DNA of 8,896 bases. Source: CAYZXU01 sp964482535. Lineage in GTDB: Bacteria > Desulfobacterota > Desulfobacteria > Desulfobacterales > BuS5. Below, piece after piece: positions 1-7,881 of this stretch (the first letter of the stretch is position 1; every line of letters starts with the position of its first letter). The DNA is taken from contig CAYZXU010000094.1 in assembly GCA_964482535.1 (NCBI GenBank), forward strand, positions 1-8,896, given 5' to 3'. A program made the translations under genes and the position numbers. The notes under the pieces are model-generated. The model worked only from the letters and a program-made list of their open reading frames with translations. It did not search any database and was not told the DNA's origin.

Positions 1-18
1 ACTAAAACTAAAATCCAT
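1..18 (-). CDS. Start of a second acyl-CoA dehydrogenase (partial, runs off the left edge)
   Basis: Only six codons are inside the window: ATG at 18-16, then D-F-S-F-S. An AAGGAG ribosome binding site (32-27) lies 8 nt upstream of the ATG, which is strong evidence for a real start. Many acyl-CoA dehydrogenases begin MDF(S/T)-hydrophobic-S/T-EEQ, so MDFSFS directly after another acyl-CoA dehydrogenase gene suggests a paralogous subunit. The 94-bp gap between the two genes is AT-rich and shows no GC-rich terminator hairpin, so co-transcription is likely. The product assignment rests on six residues and on context; the existence of a start here is better supported than its function. Confidence 0.6.
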
Positions 19-112
19 ATTATATTCTCCTTAAAAAAATAAGGTTGTTTTTTAATCTGTTTAAATTAAATTTCACAAAATCAGACCGGTTTAATTAATT
101 TAATCCAAAAGA

Positions 113-1312
113 CTAAAATCTCGGAAGACCCAAACCTGTCCATGCGATAATATTACGCTGCACTTCAGAGCTTCCGGCTGCCACAGTCATTCCCATGGCA
201 AGCTGGTAAGCGTCTACCATGCCTCCTCCAAGAGGCGCCCATTTTGATTCAGACAGTGAACCGTAAAAACCCATTATCTCTGTTGAAAAATCAGCCAGCT
301 TCTGAAGTAATTCCGTACCAAAAACTTTTGCTTCTGATGCTGCTGAAGCAGCCATTCTGAGTCCGCCCTGTTCCTGCAGCCATGCAATTTTAAATACAAG
401 GGTATGGCCTGCATACAGATCCGTATATAATCTTGCAATTTTCTGTCTTACAAATGGATTTTGAGAAAGATACTTTCCGTTTCGTTTTGTTGTTTTAACA
501 TATTCAATCATCTCTTCAAGGCATGCTTTGCCTTCAACAAAGAAAACGCCAAGGCTTGATCTTTCAAAATTCATGGTTTCCAGTGTCAGTTTCCAGCCCT
601 GATTTTCTTCCCCTATAAGATCTTTTGCAGGGATTCTCACATCCTTTAAAAAGACTTCATTATAAACATGTTTGGTGTCCATATAATATATTGGACGAAC
701 TTCAATCCCTGGAAGATCCATGCTGAGATGAAAGACAGAAAGCCCTCTGCTTCTTTTTGATTCAGGATCAGTTCTTGCGAGGAGAAACATGCAGTCCGCC
801 CTGTGAGCGCCGGTTGTCCATATTTTCTGGCCGTTAACAACATACTCGTCTCCGTCCTTAATCGCAGTAGTTGCCAAAGATGCCAGATCAGAACCTGCAT
901 CAGGTTCGCTCCAACCCTGACAGTATGTAACTTCACCCCTTGCTATGGGTTTGAGCAGCCGTTCCTTCTGATCATCATTTGCAGCAAGAATCAGAGTAGG
1001 CGCAAACATTCCAACCCCTGCAATATCAATACCCGGGGAGCGAAATCTGTCTTTAGCTTCGTTAAATATCAGATGCTCTAACATGGGCGCTTCCTGACCA
1101 CCGCAGTCCTTGGGCCATGTTTTTGAAATCCATCCTTTGGCGCCAAGCTTTTTTGCCATCTCCTTGTGGAATTCAAATCCTTCCGGTGTATTATAAACAC
1201 CTTCTATACCGCCTCTCCCGTATTCAGGAGGAGCATTTTTCATCTCTTCTCTGAAAAAGTCTTCAAACTCTTTTTTTAATGCTTCCTGCTTCTCAGTAAG
1301 TTTGAAATTCAT
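113..1312 (-). CDS. Acyl-CoA dehydrogenase family flavoprotein
   Basis: This is a 399-residue FAD-dependent enzyme that oxidises an acyl-CoA to the 2,3-enoyl-CoA, passing electrons probably to electron-transfer flavoprotein; it is cytosolic. The N-terminal helical domain (about 1-125) is followed by the middle beta domain with YCQGWSEPDAGSD (130-142) and NGQKIWTTGAH (160-170), both FAD/substrate motifs, and the C-terminal helical domain ending GSSEVQRNIIA (380-390). The MCAD-type catalytic glutamate before GSSEVQR is alanine (A379). E250 in MNFERSS matches the alternative catalytic position used in isovaleryl-CoA dehydrogenase and in mycobacterial FadE26-type enzymes. The start at 1312 is chosen because GGAGG lies 8 nt upstream; an in-frame ATG at 1366 adds 18 atypical residues and has no ribosome binding site. 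The substrate cannot be told; long, branched or cyclic acyl-CoA is plausible. A related gene seems to follow at 18. Confidence 0.95.
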   Translation of the reverse strand: MNFKLTEKQEALKKEFEDFFREEMKNAPPEYGRGGIEGVYNTPEGFEFHKEMAKKLGAKGWISKTWPKDCGGQEAPMLEHLIFNEAKDRFRSPGIDIAGVGMFAPTLILAANDDQKERLLKPIARGEVTYCQGWSEPDAGSDLASLATTAIKDGDEYVVNGQKIWTTGAHRADCMFLLARTDPESKRSRGLSVFHLSMDLPGIEVRPIYYMDTKHVYNEVFLKDVRIPAKDLIGEENQGWKLTLETMNFERSSLGVFFVEGKACLEEMIEYVKTTKRNGKYLSQNPFVRQKIARLYTDLYAGHTLVFKIAWLQEQGGLRMAASAASEAKVFGTELLQKLADFSTEIMGFYGSLSESKWAPLGGGMVDAYQLAMGMTVAAGSSEVQRNIIAWTGLGLPRF

Positions 1313-1320
1313 AAAAAAAA

Positions 1321-1325
1321 CCTCC
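1321..1325 (-). promoter_or_regulatory. Ribosome binding site that fixes the acyl-CoA dehydrogenase start
   Basis: The minus strand reads GGAGG here, 8 nt before the ATG at 1312. It makes the 399-residue form (MNFKLTEKQ) the likely product rather than the longer 417-residue reading from 1366, which has only AT-rich sequence upstream. Confidence 0.85.
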
Positions 1326-1407
1326 GTCCGTTCTGTTGATAAACAGTTTGCACCTTGATTATTCATAAATTGAATTAAAGATGCCCAATAAATATTTTTT
1401 ATCAGAA

Positions 1408-1436
1408 ACTAAACAAACCCAATTAAAAAAGTTCAA
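1408..1436 (-). promoter_or_regulatory. Candidate sigma-70 promoter for the acyl-CoA dehydrogenase genes
   Basis: The minus strand has TTGAAC (1436-1431), a 17-nt spacer and TTTAGT (1413-1408), each 4 of 6 to consensus, about 95 nt upstream of the start at 1312. A perfect TTGACA box also lies at 1487-1482 in the same gap, but the hexamer 17 nt downstream (CAATAA) is poor. The 187-bp gap after recD2 is the largest between intact genes, so a separate promoter here is reasonable. AT-rich DNA gives such matches easily by chance. Confidence 0.3.
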
Positions 1437-1499
1437 ATAATATTTTTTTATTACAGACTTATTGCTTAAAACACCGGTATATGTCAAGTATGAATTGAT

Positions 1500-3668
1500 T
1501 TACAGATCAATCTGCCGGCCAAGCCTGTAACCCAGCCCTGAAAAACGATTTTCCGGTCTGTTGTTTTCAATCGCTATTTTAAGGGCTCTTTCAGTGCCTG
1601 TTATAATAACAAGTTTTTTACCCCTGGTCAGCGCAGTATAGAGAAGATTTCTCTGTAAAAGTGCAAAATGCTGGGTCATTATGGGCACAATTACTGCCGG
1701 ATACTCCGACCCCTGTGATTTATGCACTGAAATTGCATATGCCAGGGTCAGCTCATTTGTTTCATCAAAATTATACCTAACCTCTTTTTGATAATATTCA
1801 ACCAAAAGCTGTGAGCTGCTCTTTTCTATGGAGGTTATTATGCCTATATCACCGTTGAAAACATCCTTTGTATAATTATTTTTTAGATGCATAACCTTGT
1901 CGCCCTTTTTAAAGGTCATGCCGTTTCCTTTAAGCATAATACTACTCTGATTTAAAGCCTCCTGGAGAACATGATTCAAATTAATGGTGCCTGCAACCCC
2001 TTTATGCATGGGGGTTATAACCTGAATATCATAAAGAGGGTCAAAATTAAAACGTTCAGGTATAGCCCTGCTGCAAAGTTCAACTATTGTTGAAACCACC
2101 TTGTCTGGATTATTCTGCCGGATAAAATAGAACTCCAAAAGAGATTCAGGATCTGCCGGTTCCTTAATTTCAGGGAGCTTTCCTTCACGAACCCTGTGGG
2201 CATTAATAATTATAGGGCTCTCCTGGGTTTGCCTGAAAATCTTTTTCAGATAAAAAACCGGAATTTTTTCAGATTTAATCATATCAGCCAAAACATTGCC
2301 TGGACCCACAGACGGGAGCTGAAAAATATCACCCACGAGTATAAAAACAGAATTCATGGAGACTGCATTCAGCATATGATACATAAGGTATATATCTACC
2401 ATGGAAGCCTCATCTATGATAACAGCATCCGCATCCAGAGGATCATCCCTGTTTTTCTCAAACATACCCTCACTAAAGTTAAAACCAAGCAGCCTGTGAA
2501 TAGTTTTTGCTTCTTTTTTTGTTACTTCTGCGAGACGCCTTGCTGCGCGTCCTGTGGGAGCTGCAAGAAGCACTTCTTTGCCAAGGGAAGCAAATAATGT
2601 GTTAATAGATTTTATCAGGGTTGTTTTACCTGTGCCAGGACCTCCTGTAATAATTACTACCCTGTGGACAAGAAGCTCTTTTAATATATTAAGCTGTTCC
2701 TGTGAAAGTTTGATAAAAAGTTCTTTAAAAATTATTTCAGAGATCCGGTCTGTGTCTATTTTCGGAGGAATAATCGGAATGGATAAAAAGGTTTTGAGCC
2801 TGTCTGCCAGCCCTGTTTCAGCCTGATAAGCGCTCAGAGGATATACTGCTGTTGCTGCACCCATATTCTCAATAACAAATTCGCCTGAATCAGAAAGAGC
2901 TTTTACAGCTTTTTTTGCAGTATCAGGCTTGATTTTAAAATTTTTTTCACATTTCAGCAAAATTTGACTCTCAAGGGCATATACATTTCCTTCACCTGCA
3001 TTCTGTTCCATAATATGCAGTACACATGCTTTTACCCTTTCAAGTTCATCTATGGGTGTTTTCATGTTCCGGGCTATTAGATCAGCAAACTGAAAATTTA
3101 TACTGGGCACATCCTTTACCATTAGATAAGGGTTCTCGCTAATTATATCCACAGAATCCTTCCCGTATATTTCAAAAATATTTCCGCAAAAAGATACGTC
3201 GGCTCCTGTCTCCTGCAAAAAAACCATTAAACTTCTTGCTGCATGCTGCTCTTTCCAGGCTTCTGATATAAGGGATGCTTTTGATTCTCCTATGCCTTCC
3301 ACTTCCCGTAATTTTTCAGGGCAATTTTCTATTATATCCAGGGTATTTTCACCAAAACGGTTTATGAGTCTGCCGGCCATTTTTTGACCTATCCCCTTGA
3401 TAAACCCTGTTTCAAGATATTTTTTTATGCCGCTTATGGTAGCAGGAAGGGTTATTTCAAATGAATCTATTTTGAATTGTTCGCCGTATTTTAAGTGGGT
3501 TTCCCATGTTCCTTTTAACAAAATAGCCTGACCAGGAGCAGCGCCAGGCATGAAGCCGGTTACTGTTACAGGATTCTGGGAGTCTGATATTTTTATTCTC
3601 GCAACTGTATAATAATTTTCAGGATTAAAAAAAACAATATGTTCAAGACTGCCTTTAATGGTTGTCAT
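1500..3668 (-). CDS. recD2: RecD2-type ATP-dependent DNA helicase (SF1B)
   Basis: This 722-residue protein matches the RecD2/YrrC family, 5'-3' helicases that work without RecBC in repair and replication-fork maintenance. The N-terminal region (about 1-75) is the OB-like domain of the family. Two helix-hairpin-helix segments follow, FIKGIGQKMAGRL (89-101) and REVEGIGESKASL (121-133). The helicase motifs are in order: Walker A GGPGTGKTT (342-350, K348), motif Ia APTGRAARRL (370-379), motif II DEAS (419-422), motif III GDIFQLPSVGPG (446-457), FRQ (478-480), motif V AISVHKSQGSE (645-655) and motif VI LLYTALTRGKK (675-685). Length fits the family. In motif III most relatives have GD-x-D-QLPSVGPG; here the residue before Q is Phe. 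The start ATG overlaps the stop of the phosphatase gene (ATGA, 3668-3665), which indicates translational coupling. Confident family call; the name recD2 follows from the absence of RecB/RecC features and from the extended N-terminus. Confidence 0.95.
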   Translation of the reverse strand: MTTIKGSLEHIVFFNPENYYTVARIKISDSQNPVTVTGFMPGAAPGQAILLKGTWETHLKYGEQFKIDSFEITLPATISGIKKYLETGFIKGIGQKMAGRLINRFGENTLDIIENCPEKLREVEGIGESKASLISEAWKEQHAARSLMVFLQETGADVSFCGNIFEIYGKDSVDIISENPYLMVKDVPSINFQFADLIARNMKTPIDELERVKACVLHIMEQNAGEGNVYALESQILLKCEKNFKIKPDTAKKAVKALSDSGEFVIENMGAATAVYPLSAYQAETGLADRLKTFLSIPIIPPKIDTDRISEIIFKELFIKLSQEQLNILKELLVHRVVIITGGPGTGKTTLIKSINTLFASLGKEVLLAAPTGRAARRLAEVTKKEAKTIHRLLGFNFSEGMFEKNRDDPLDADAVIIDEASMVDIYLMYHMLNAVSMNSVFILVGDIFQLPSVGPGNVLADMIKSEKIPVFYLKKIFRQTQESPIIINAHRVREGKLPEIKEPADPESLLEFYFIRQNNPDKVVSTIVELCSRAIPERFNFDPLYDIQVITPMHKGVAGTINLNHVLQEALNQSSIMLKGNGMTFKKGDKVMHLKNNYTKDVFNGDIGIITSIEKSSSQLLVEYYQKEVRYNFDETNELTLAYAISVHKSQGSEYPAVIVPIMTQHFALLQRNLLYTALTRGKKLVIITGTERALKIAIENNRPENRFSGLGYRLGRQIDL

Positions 3669-4246
3669 GAGAAATGCCGGTCAAACCGGTTGATTATCCA
3701 GTGGGAAGCATCAAAAAGATCCCGGGAAACATGATCCGGCAAACTATTTGGTAAATCTATTTTTTTCAAGAGCGTTTTTTCAGATTTTTTACCGTTACCG
3801 GTTTTAACCAGCACTGCATATCTGCATCCTGCGCTCTTTGCACATTCAATATCCTTGACACTGTCCCCCACCATTGCCGAGCAGGCAAGGTCTATATTAT
3901 ATTTTTTTTGAGCTTTGCGAATAAGACCGGTTTCAGGTTTTCTGCAGATGCATCCTTCTTCAGGAGTATGGGGGCAAAAAAAAACATCCTTTATAAGACC
4001 GCCCCGTGATTTCACAGTTTCGACCATCATCTCATGAATATGCATAATCTCCTGGAGAGTTGTTAACCCGCGGTTGATTGCAGACTGGTTTGTAATAATA
4101 ATAACTGTAAAACCGTTTAAAGTAAAATTTCTAATTGCTTCTATACTTTTTGGTAAAAATTCAAACTCCTGCCGGCTTTTTATATAATCGGATGAGTCCT
4201 TATTTATAACTCCGTCCCTGTCGAGAAAAACAACTTTTTTAAGCAT
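3665..4246 (-). CDS. gmhB: D-glycero-D-manno-heptose 1,7-bisphosphate 7-phosphatase (HAD family)
   Basis: This 193-residue cytosolic HAD phosphatase fits GmhB, which removes the 7-phosphate from heptose bisphosphate in the making of ADP-heptose for LPS core. Motif I is FLDRDGVIN (7-15) with nucleophile D9 and acid/base D11; motif II is IITNQS (50-55); motif IV is MVGDSVKDIECA (125-136) with D128. The zinc loop typical of GmhB is present as C91-x-H93 and C99-x-C101 followed by RKP. The HisB N-terminal domain is the close relative, but a stand-alone protein of this length is more likely GmhB. An AAGGA box (4254-4250) sits 3 nt before the ATG, which is close, yet MLKKVVFLDRDG is the expected N-terminus. 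It lies 58 bp after rlpA and its stop overlaps the recD2 start. Its place among stress genes, with no other LPS gene in view, is a little unusual. Confidence 0.9.
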   Translation of the reverse strand: MLKKVVFLDRDGVINKDSSDYIKSRQEFEFLPKSIEAIRNFTLNGFTVIIITNQSAINRGLTTLQEIMHIHEMMVETVKSRGGLIKDVFFCPHTPEEGCICRKPETGLIRKAQKKYNIDLACSAMVGDSVKDIECAKSAGCRYAVLVKTGNGKKSEKTLLKKIDLPNSLPDHVSRDLFDASHWIINRFDRHFS

Positions 4247-4272
4247 ACTTCCTTTAAATTTCTCCTGTTTTT

Positions 4273-4289
4273 AAAAATTTAAAATTTTT
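4273..4289. repeat. 17-bp AT-only palindrome between rlpA and gmhB
   Basis: AAAAATTT-A-AAATTTTT is a perfect inverted repeat with a 1-base centre, in a run of A/T between the rlpA stop and the gmhB ribosome binding site. It has no G or C, so a stable terminator hairpin is unlikely. It may bend DNA, or be simple composition bias of the spacer. Confidence 0.5.
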
Positions 4290-4304
4290 TTAAAAAACAC
4301 CGAT

Positions 4305-5063
4305 TCACTCTGCAACAATAATTGCATTTTCATAACCGTTTGTTTTTAAAACTTTTTCATATTCAGCAGCCTGGGTCAGGCTTGAACATTTTCCAACACG
4401 AACCCTGTAAAGTATTTCATATCCGTTATCATATGAGGCAATATGAACATTCCGGTATTTTTTTTCAAGTTGAAGTTTAAGCTTTTCAGCATTTGACAGA
4501 TCTCTGAAGGCTCCAACCTGAAAAGTAAAGTTACCTTTGGTATAATCGTATGATTCAGTCAGCAGCAAGTCCGAAGAGCCTGTTACTGCAATTTCAACAT
4601 ATGTTGTACCCGAATCTGCAATTCCTATTCTTTTAGCGGCTTCACAGGAAAGATCAATTATTCTGCCGGTTATAAAGGGTCCCCTGTCGTTCACCCTGAC
4701 TGTAATCTCCCTGTTGTTGTCAAGACGACGGACACTGACAATTGTTCCAAGAGGAAGGGTCTTATGCGCGGCTGTCATTGCATGCATGTTATAGATCTCA
4801 CCATTTGCCGTCTTTTTGCCGTGAAATTTATCTCCATACCATGAGGCTATTCCGCGCTGCTTAAAACCATGGGAGTTTTGCAGGGGCTTGTACCACTTGC
4901 CATAGATACTGTAAGGTTTTGATGAAGGGGGTAATGTTTTGTTCAAGGCTTTTGCTTCAGGTTTTCTCGTTTCTTTAAGGACTGTGCACCCGTTAAGCAA
5001 AAAAAACAAAAAGATAAGGGTAAATACTGTTGCAAAAAATTTATGCCTTTTACTAAAAGCCAC
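4305..5063 (-). CDS. rlpA: RlpA-like septal ring lytic transglycosylase lipoprotein with SPOR domain
   Basis: With a GTG start at 5063 the product is 252 residues. The N-terminus has basic residues (K5, R6, H7, K8), a hydrophobic stretch (about 9-23) and a lipobox-like LLNGC with C26 as the likely lipidated cysteine. A double-psi beta-barrel domain follows (about 68-160): GIASWYGDKFHGKKTANGE (71-89), TAAHKTLPLGT (97-107) and VRVNDRGPF (122-130). E89, H100 and D126 match the residues needed for lytic transglycosylase activity in Pseudomonas RlpA. The C-terminal 75 residues (about 178-251) form a SPOR domain, which binds denuded glycan strands at the septum. The role is cleavage of stem-peptide-free peptidoglycan in the outer-membrane/periplasm space. 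An ATG at 5126 would add 21 residues inside lon, but the GAGG box at 5075-5072 and the better signal peptide favour the GTG. The gap to lon is 16 bp, so the gene is in its operon. Confidence 0.93.
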   Translation of the reverse strand: MAFSKRHKFFATVFTLIFLFFLLNGCTVLKETRKPEAKALNKTLPPSSKPYSIYGKWYKPLQNSHGFKQRGIASWYGDKFHGKKTANGEIYNMHAMTAAHKTLPLGTIVSVRRLDNNREITVRVNDRGPFITGRIIDLSCEAAKRIGIADSGTTYVEIAVTGSSDLLLTESYDYTKGNFTFQVGAFRDLSNAEKLKLQLEKKYRNVHIASYDNGYEILYRVRVGKCSSLTQAAEYEKVLKTNGYENAIIVAE

Positions 5064-5071
5064 CAAATGAT

Positions 5072-5075
5072 CCTC
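5072..5075 (-). promoter_or_regulatory. Ribosome binding site for the GTG start of rlpA
   Basis: GAGG on the minus strand lies 8 nt before the GTG at 5063, directly after the lon stop codon (5082-5080). A TTG at 5066 with 5-nt spacing is the only close rival and changes the protein by one residue. Confidence 0.7.
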
Positions 5076-5079
5076 TTTT

Positions 5080-7428
5080 TTATTTTCCCAGGGCAATATC
5101 AATAACATCAAGCATCTTTTCAACAAAGTGAAACTCTATATCTTTTTGTACCTTTTCAGGAATCTCCTCAAGATCTTTTTCATTCCACTTTGGCAGTACA
5201 AGTATTTTTATGCCCGACCGGTGTGCGGCAAGAATCTTTTCCTTAATCCCTCCCACAGGCAGGACAAGACCGCGCAGGGTTATTTCACCTGTCATTGCCA
5301 GGTTTTTTTTTATGATTCTCTTTGTCAGCAGGGATACGAGCGCTGTAAGTATAGTTACACCTGCAGAAGGACCGTCTTTAGGAATCGCGCCGGCAGGAAC
5401 ATGAATATGGATCTCGTGGTCCTGAAAAAAGTCCTCGTCTATTCCCAGTTTTCCAACATTTGACCGTACAAAGCTAAGAGCGGCAGCGGCAGATTCCTTC
5501 ATGACATTTCCAAGCTGACCTGTTAAAGTGAGTCCTTTTGATCCCTTCATTGAAGTTGCCTCAACAAAGAGAATCTCTCCGCCGGCCTGTGTCCAGGCAA
5601 GACCTGTTGCCACCCCGGGAGTGGACACTCTTGCTTTGGTCTCGGATGTCAATTTCACAGGGCCAAGAAAACCGTGAATATCGTCCACCTTTATAACTTT
5701 TGGAGAATCTTCACCCGATGCAACCATAACTGCAACGCCCCTGCAAATTGAGGCTATTTCACGTTCCAGGTTCCTTAAGCCGGCCTCACGTGTATATCCT
5801 GAAATTATACGCCTTATCGCGCCGGTGGTAAATTTTATATGATGTGCTGTAATACCGTTTTCTTTACGCTGCCTTGGGATAAGGTATCTGTTTGCAATTT
5901 TAAGTTTCTCATCCATTGTATAGCCTAAAAGCTCTAACACTTCCATTCTGTCTCTTAAGGCCGGCGGAATTGTGTCTAAAATATTGGCAGTTGTAATAAA
6001 CATTACTTTTGACAGGTCAAAAGGCACATCAAGATAGTGGTCTGAAAAAGAAAAATTTTGTTCGGGATCTAAAACTTCCAACAAAGCAGATGATGGATCA
6101 CCCCGAAAATCACTGCCGAGTTTATCTATTTCATCAAGCATGAAAACAGGATTATTAGATTCAGCCCTTCTTATCCCCTGAATTATACTTCCCGGAAGAG
6201 CGCCTACATATGTTCGCCTGTGCCCCCTTATTTCAGCTTCATCCCTCACTCCTCCAAGTGATATTCGTATGAATTTCCTTCCAAGAGCTCTCGCTATTGA
6301 ACGACCAAGAGAAGTTTTCCCTGTTCCTGGAGGGCCTGCGAAACAGAGAATGGGACCCTTTGAATCTTTTTTGAGTTTGCGCACGGCAAGATATTCGATT
6401 ACTCTTTTTTTTGGTTTCTCCAGTCCGAAATGATCTATATCCAGAATCTTTTGTGCTTTCTTTATATCAAGATTATCCTTTGTTCCCTTATCCCAGGGAA
6501 GAGCTGTCAACCAGTCAAGATATGTTGAAGCCACAGTATACTCTGATGAGGAAGGGTGCATGCGCGCAAGACGTTTAATCTCCCGATCCGCCTCTTTTTT
6601 TACTTCTTCAGGGATATTGATTTTTTCAATCTTTGCTTTATATTCTTCAACCTCAACGTTTGTTTCATCTTTTTCGCCCAGTTCTTCCTTAATAGCTTTA
6701 AGCTGCTGCCGCAGATAATAATCCTTTTGACTCTTCTCCATGTCACCCTTGACCTGAGACTGAATTTTATTGCCGAGTTCAACTACTTCAAGCTGATGAT
6801 TAAGAAGCCTTGTTACTTCTTTTAATCGTTTTTTTACATCTTCTGTTTCAAGAACTCCCTGCTTTTCTTCTGGTGTAGAATTAATAATTGAAGCAACCAT
6901 ATCTGCCAGAACACCAGGTTCATGAATGGATTTTGACATTATTGCAATCTGTGCCGGAATACCCGAAGAAAGTTCCACAAACTTTGTAAACTGACCTGTT
7001 ATATTGGCCATCAATGCCTCAATCTCTTTATTCTTCTCATCAACCTCTTTGATATTAATCACATTTGCAACAGGATAGGGTTGTCCCTTGATAAAATTTT
7101 TAACCCTGAAACGTCCAAGCCCCTGTATAAGCATCTGAATTCTGTTGTTTTCAGTTTCTGCCATTTTCATTATTAAAGCGCTGGTGCCAACCTTATGCAG
7201 ATCTTCGTGGGGATACTCGCTGCGTTGGGAAGGAGTTTTAGATAATATAAGCCCTACAATGCGATCCTTAGACATTACTTCATCAATAAGCTGTGCATAT
7301 TCATCCTGCATAACAACCATGGGCAGAACCATTTTGGGAAATAGCGGAGCATCAAATAAGGGAAATATGGAAAGAGTTTCGGGCATATTTTTTGCGTCAA
7401 AAGTAAAAGATGTATGATTTTCAGGCAT
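5080..7428 (-). CDS. lon: ATP-dependent Lon protease (LonA type)
   Basis: This 782-residue protein has full LonA layout. The N-terminal substrate-binding domain begins around LSIFPLFDAPLFPKMVLPM (19-37) and continues to about 220, followed by a helical linker. The AAA+ module has Walker A GPPGTGKT (365-372), Walker B MLDEIDK (430-436) and the pore region GHRRTYVGALPG (402-413). The C-terminal protease domain has the catalytic serine S688 in PKDGPSAGVT (683-692) and the paired lysine K731 in GGIKEKILAAHR (726-737); the spacing of 43 equals that of E. coli S679/K722. It degrades misfolded and regulatory proteins in the cytosol as a hexamer. GAGG lies 6 nt before the ATG at 7428. The 12-bp gap after hsp20 indicates co-expression, so aggregates held by the chaperone and their degradation would be induced together. 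Confidence 0.98.
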   Translation of the reverse strand: MPENHTSFTFDAKNMPETLSIFPLFDAPLFPKMVLPMVVMQDEYAQLIDEVMSKDRIVGLILSKTPSQRSEYPHEDLHKVGTSALIMKMAETENNRIQMLIQGLGRFRVKNFIKGQPYPVANVINIKEVDEKNKEIEALMANITGQFTKFVELSSGIPAQIAIMSKSIHEPGVLADMVASIINSTPEEKQGVLETEDVKKRLKEVTRLLNHQLEVVELGNKIQSQVKGDMEKSQKDYYLRQQLKAIKEELGEKDETNVEVEEYKAKIEKINIPEEVKKEADREIKRLARMHPSSSEYTVASTYLDWLTALPWDKGTKDNLDIKKAQKILDIDHFGLEKPKKRVIEYLAVRKLKKDSKGPILCFAGPPGTGKTSLGRSIARALGRKFIRISLGGVRDEAEIRGHRRTYVGALPGSIIQGIRRAESNNPVFMLDEIDKLGSDFRGDPSSALLEVLDPEQNFSFSDHYLDVPFDLSKVMFITTANILDTIPPALRDRMEVLELLGYTMDEKLKIANRYLIPRQRKENGITAHHIKFTTGAIRRIISGYTREAGLRNLEREIASICRGVAVMVASGEDSPKVIKVDDIHGFLGPVKLTSETKARVSTPGVATGLAWTQAGGEILFVEATSMKGSKGLTLTGQLGNVMKESAAAALSFVRSNVGKLGIDEDFFQDHEIHIHVPAGAIPKDGPSAGVTILTALVSLLTKRIIKKNLAMTGEITLRGLVLPVGGIKEKILAAHRSGIKILVLPKWNEKDLEEIPEKVQKDIEFHFVEKMLDVIDIALGK

Positions 7429-7440
7429 GGATTACCTCGA

Positions 7441-7881
7441 TTATTTTATTGGTATTTTGTGTACCCTGTTTCCGATTAATTTTTTAAGCCTTATATTAAG
7501 AAAGCCATTAACGTATGATGCAGTAATAGAATCCATATCAACAGACGTGGTAAAAGGCAGAAGCCTTTCAAATTCACCATACCTGATCTCCGCGAGTTTG
7601 AATGAAGCATTTTTTAAAACAGGCTCTTTAGACCGCCTCCCAAAGATTCTTATAAATCTGCTGCCGACTTCAACTTCAAGGTTTTTCTGGTCAACCCCTG
7701 CAATTTCAGCCAGCACAATAATTTCATCTGGAGTTTCATAAACATCAATCTGGGGACTCCATCTTCGTTTTGAAAAGGATATCCGCGGATTTGACATTCT
7801 AAAGATATCATCAACCCTTCTTTCAAAACCAGAACTCAATCTATTAAAATCATTTGAAAATTTAACCTTTATTTGAGCCAT
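7441..7881 (-). CDS. Small heat shock protein, Hsp20/alpha-crystallin family
   Basis: This 146-residue protein is an ATP-independent holdase that binds unfolding proteins and forms oligomers in the cytosol. A short N-terminal arm (1-40) is followed by the alpha-crystallin domain from WSPQIDVYET (41-50) to about 134, including YGEFERLLPF (101-110) and the family signature ASYVNGFLNI (121-130), a variant of A-x-x-x-N-G-V-L. The tail carries the I-x-I anchor as IPI (143-145). AGGAG lies 6 nt before the ATG at 7881. It is the first gene of the operon with lon. I did not find a convincing RpoH promoter or CIRCE element upstream. Confidence 0.95.
   Translation of the reverse strand: MAQIKVKFSNDFNRLSSGFERRVDDIFRMSNPRISFSKRRWSPQIDVYETPDEIIVLAEIAGVDQKNLEVEVGSRFIRIFGRRSKEPVLKNASFKLAEIRYGEFERLLPFTTSVDMDSITASYVNGFLNIRLKKLIGNRVHKIPIK

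Noticed and set aside
1313..1366. An 18-residue N-terminal extension of the acyl-CoA dehydrogenase (ATG at 1366)
   Set aside because: There is no ribosome binding site before 1366, the extension does not resemble the family, and it overlaps the clear GGAGG box of the 1312 start.
1459..1487. Promoter based on the perfect TTGACA at 1487-1482
   Set aside because: At 17-nt spacing the -10 is CAATAA (2 of 6), and neighbouring spacings are no better. It is mentioned only as context for the stronger pair at 1436-1408.
2196..2597. Plus-strand open frames inside recD2, lon and hsp20 (for example 2196-2597, 5128-5463, 7145-7417, 7427-7741)
   Set aside because: They lie antisense to well-conserved genes, have no family motifs and read as low-complexity shadows of those genes.
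5064..5126. A longer RlpA starting with ATG at 5126 inside lon
   Set aside because: It would overlap lon by 47 bp and put 21 residues before a normal lipoprotein signal peptide; the GTG at 5063 has a well-placed GAGG.
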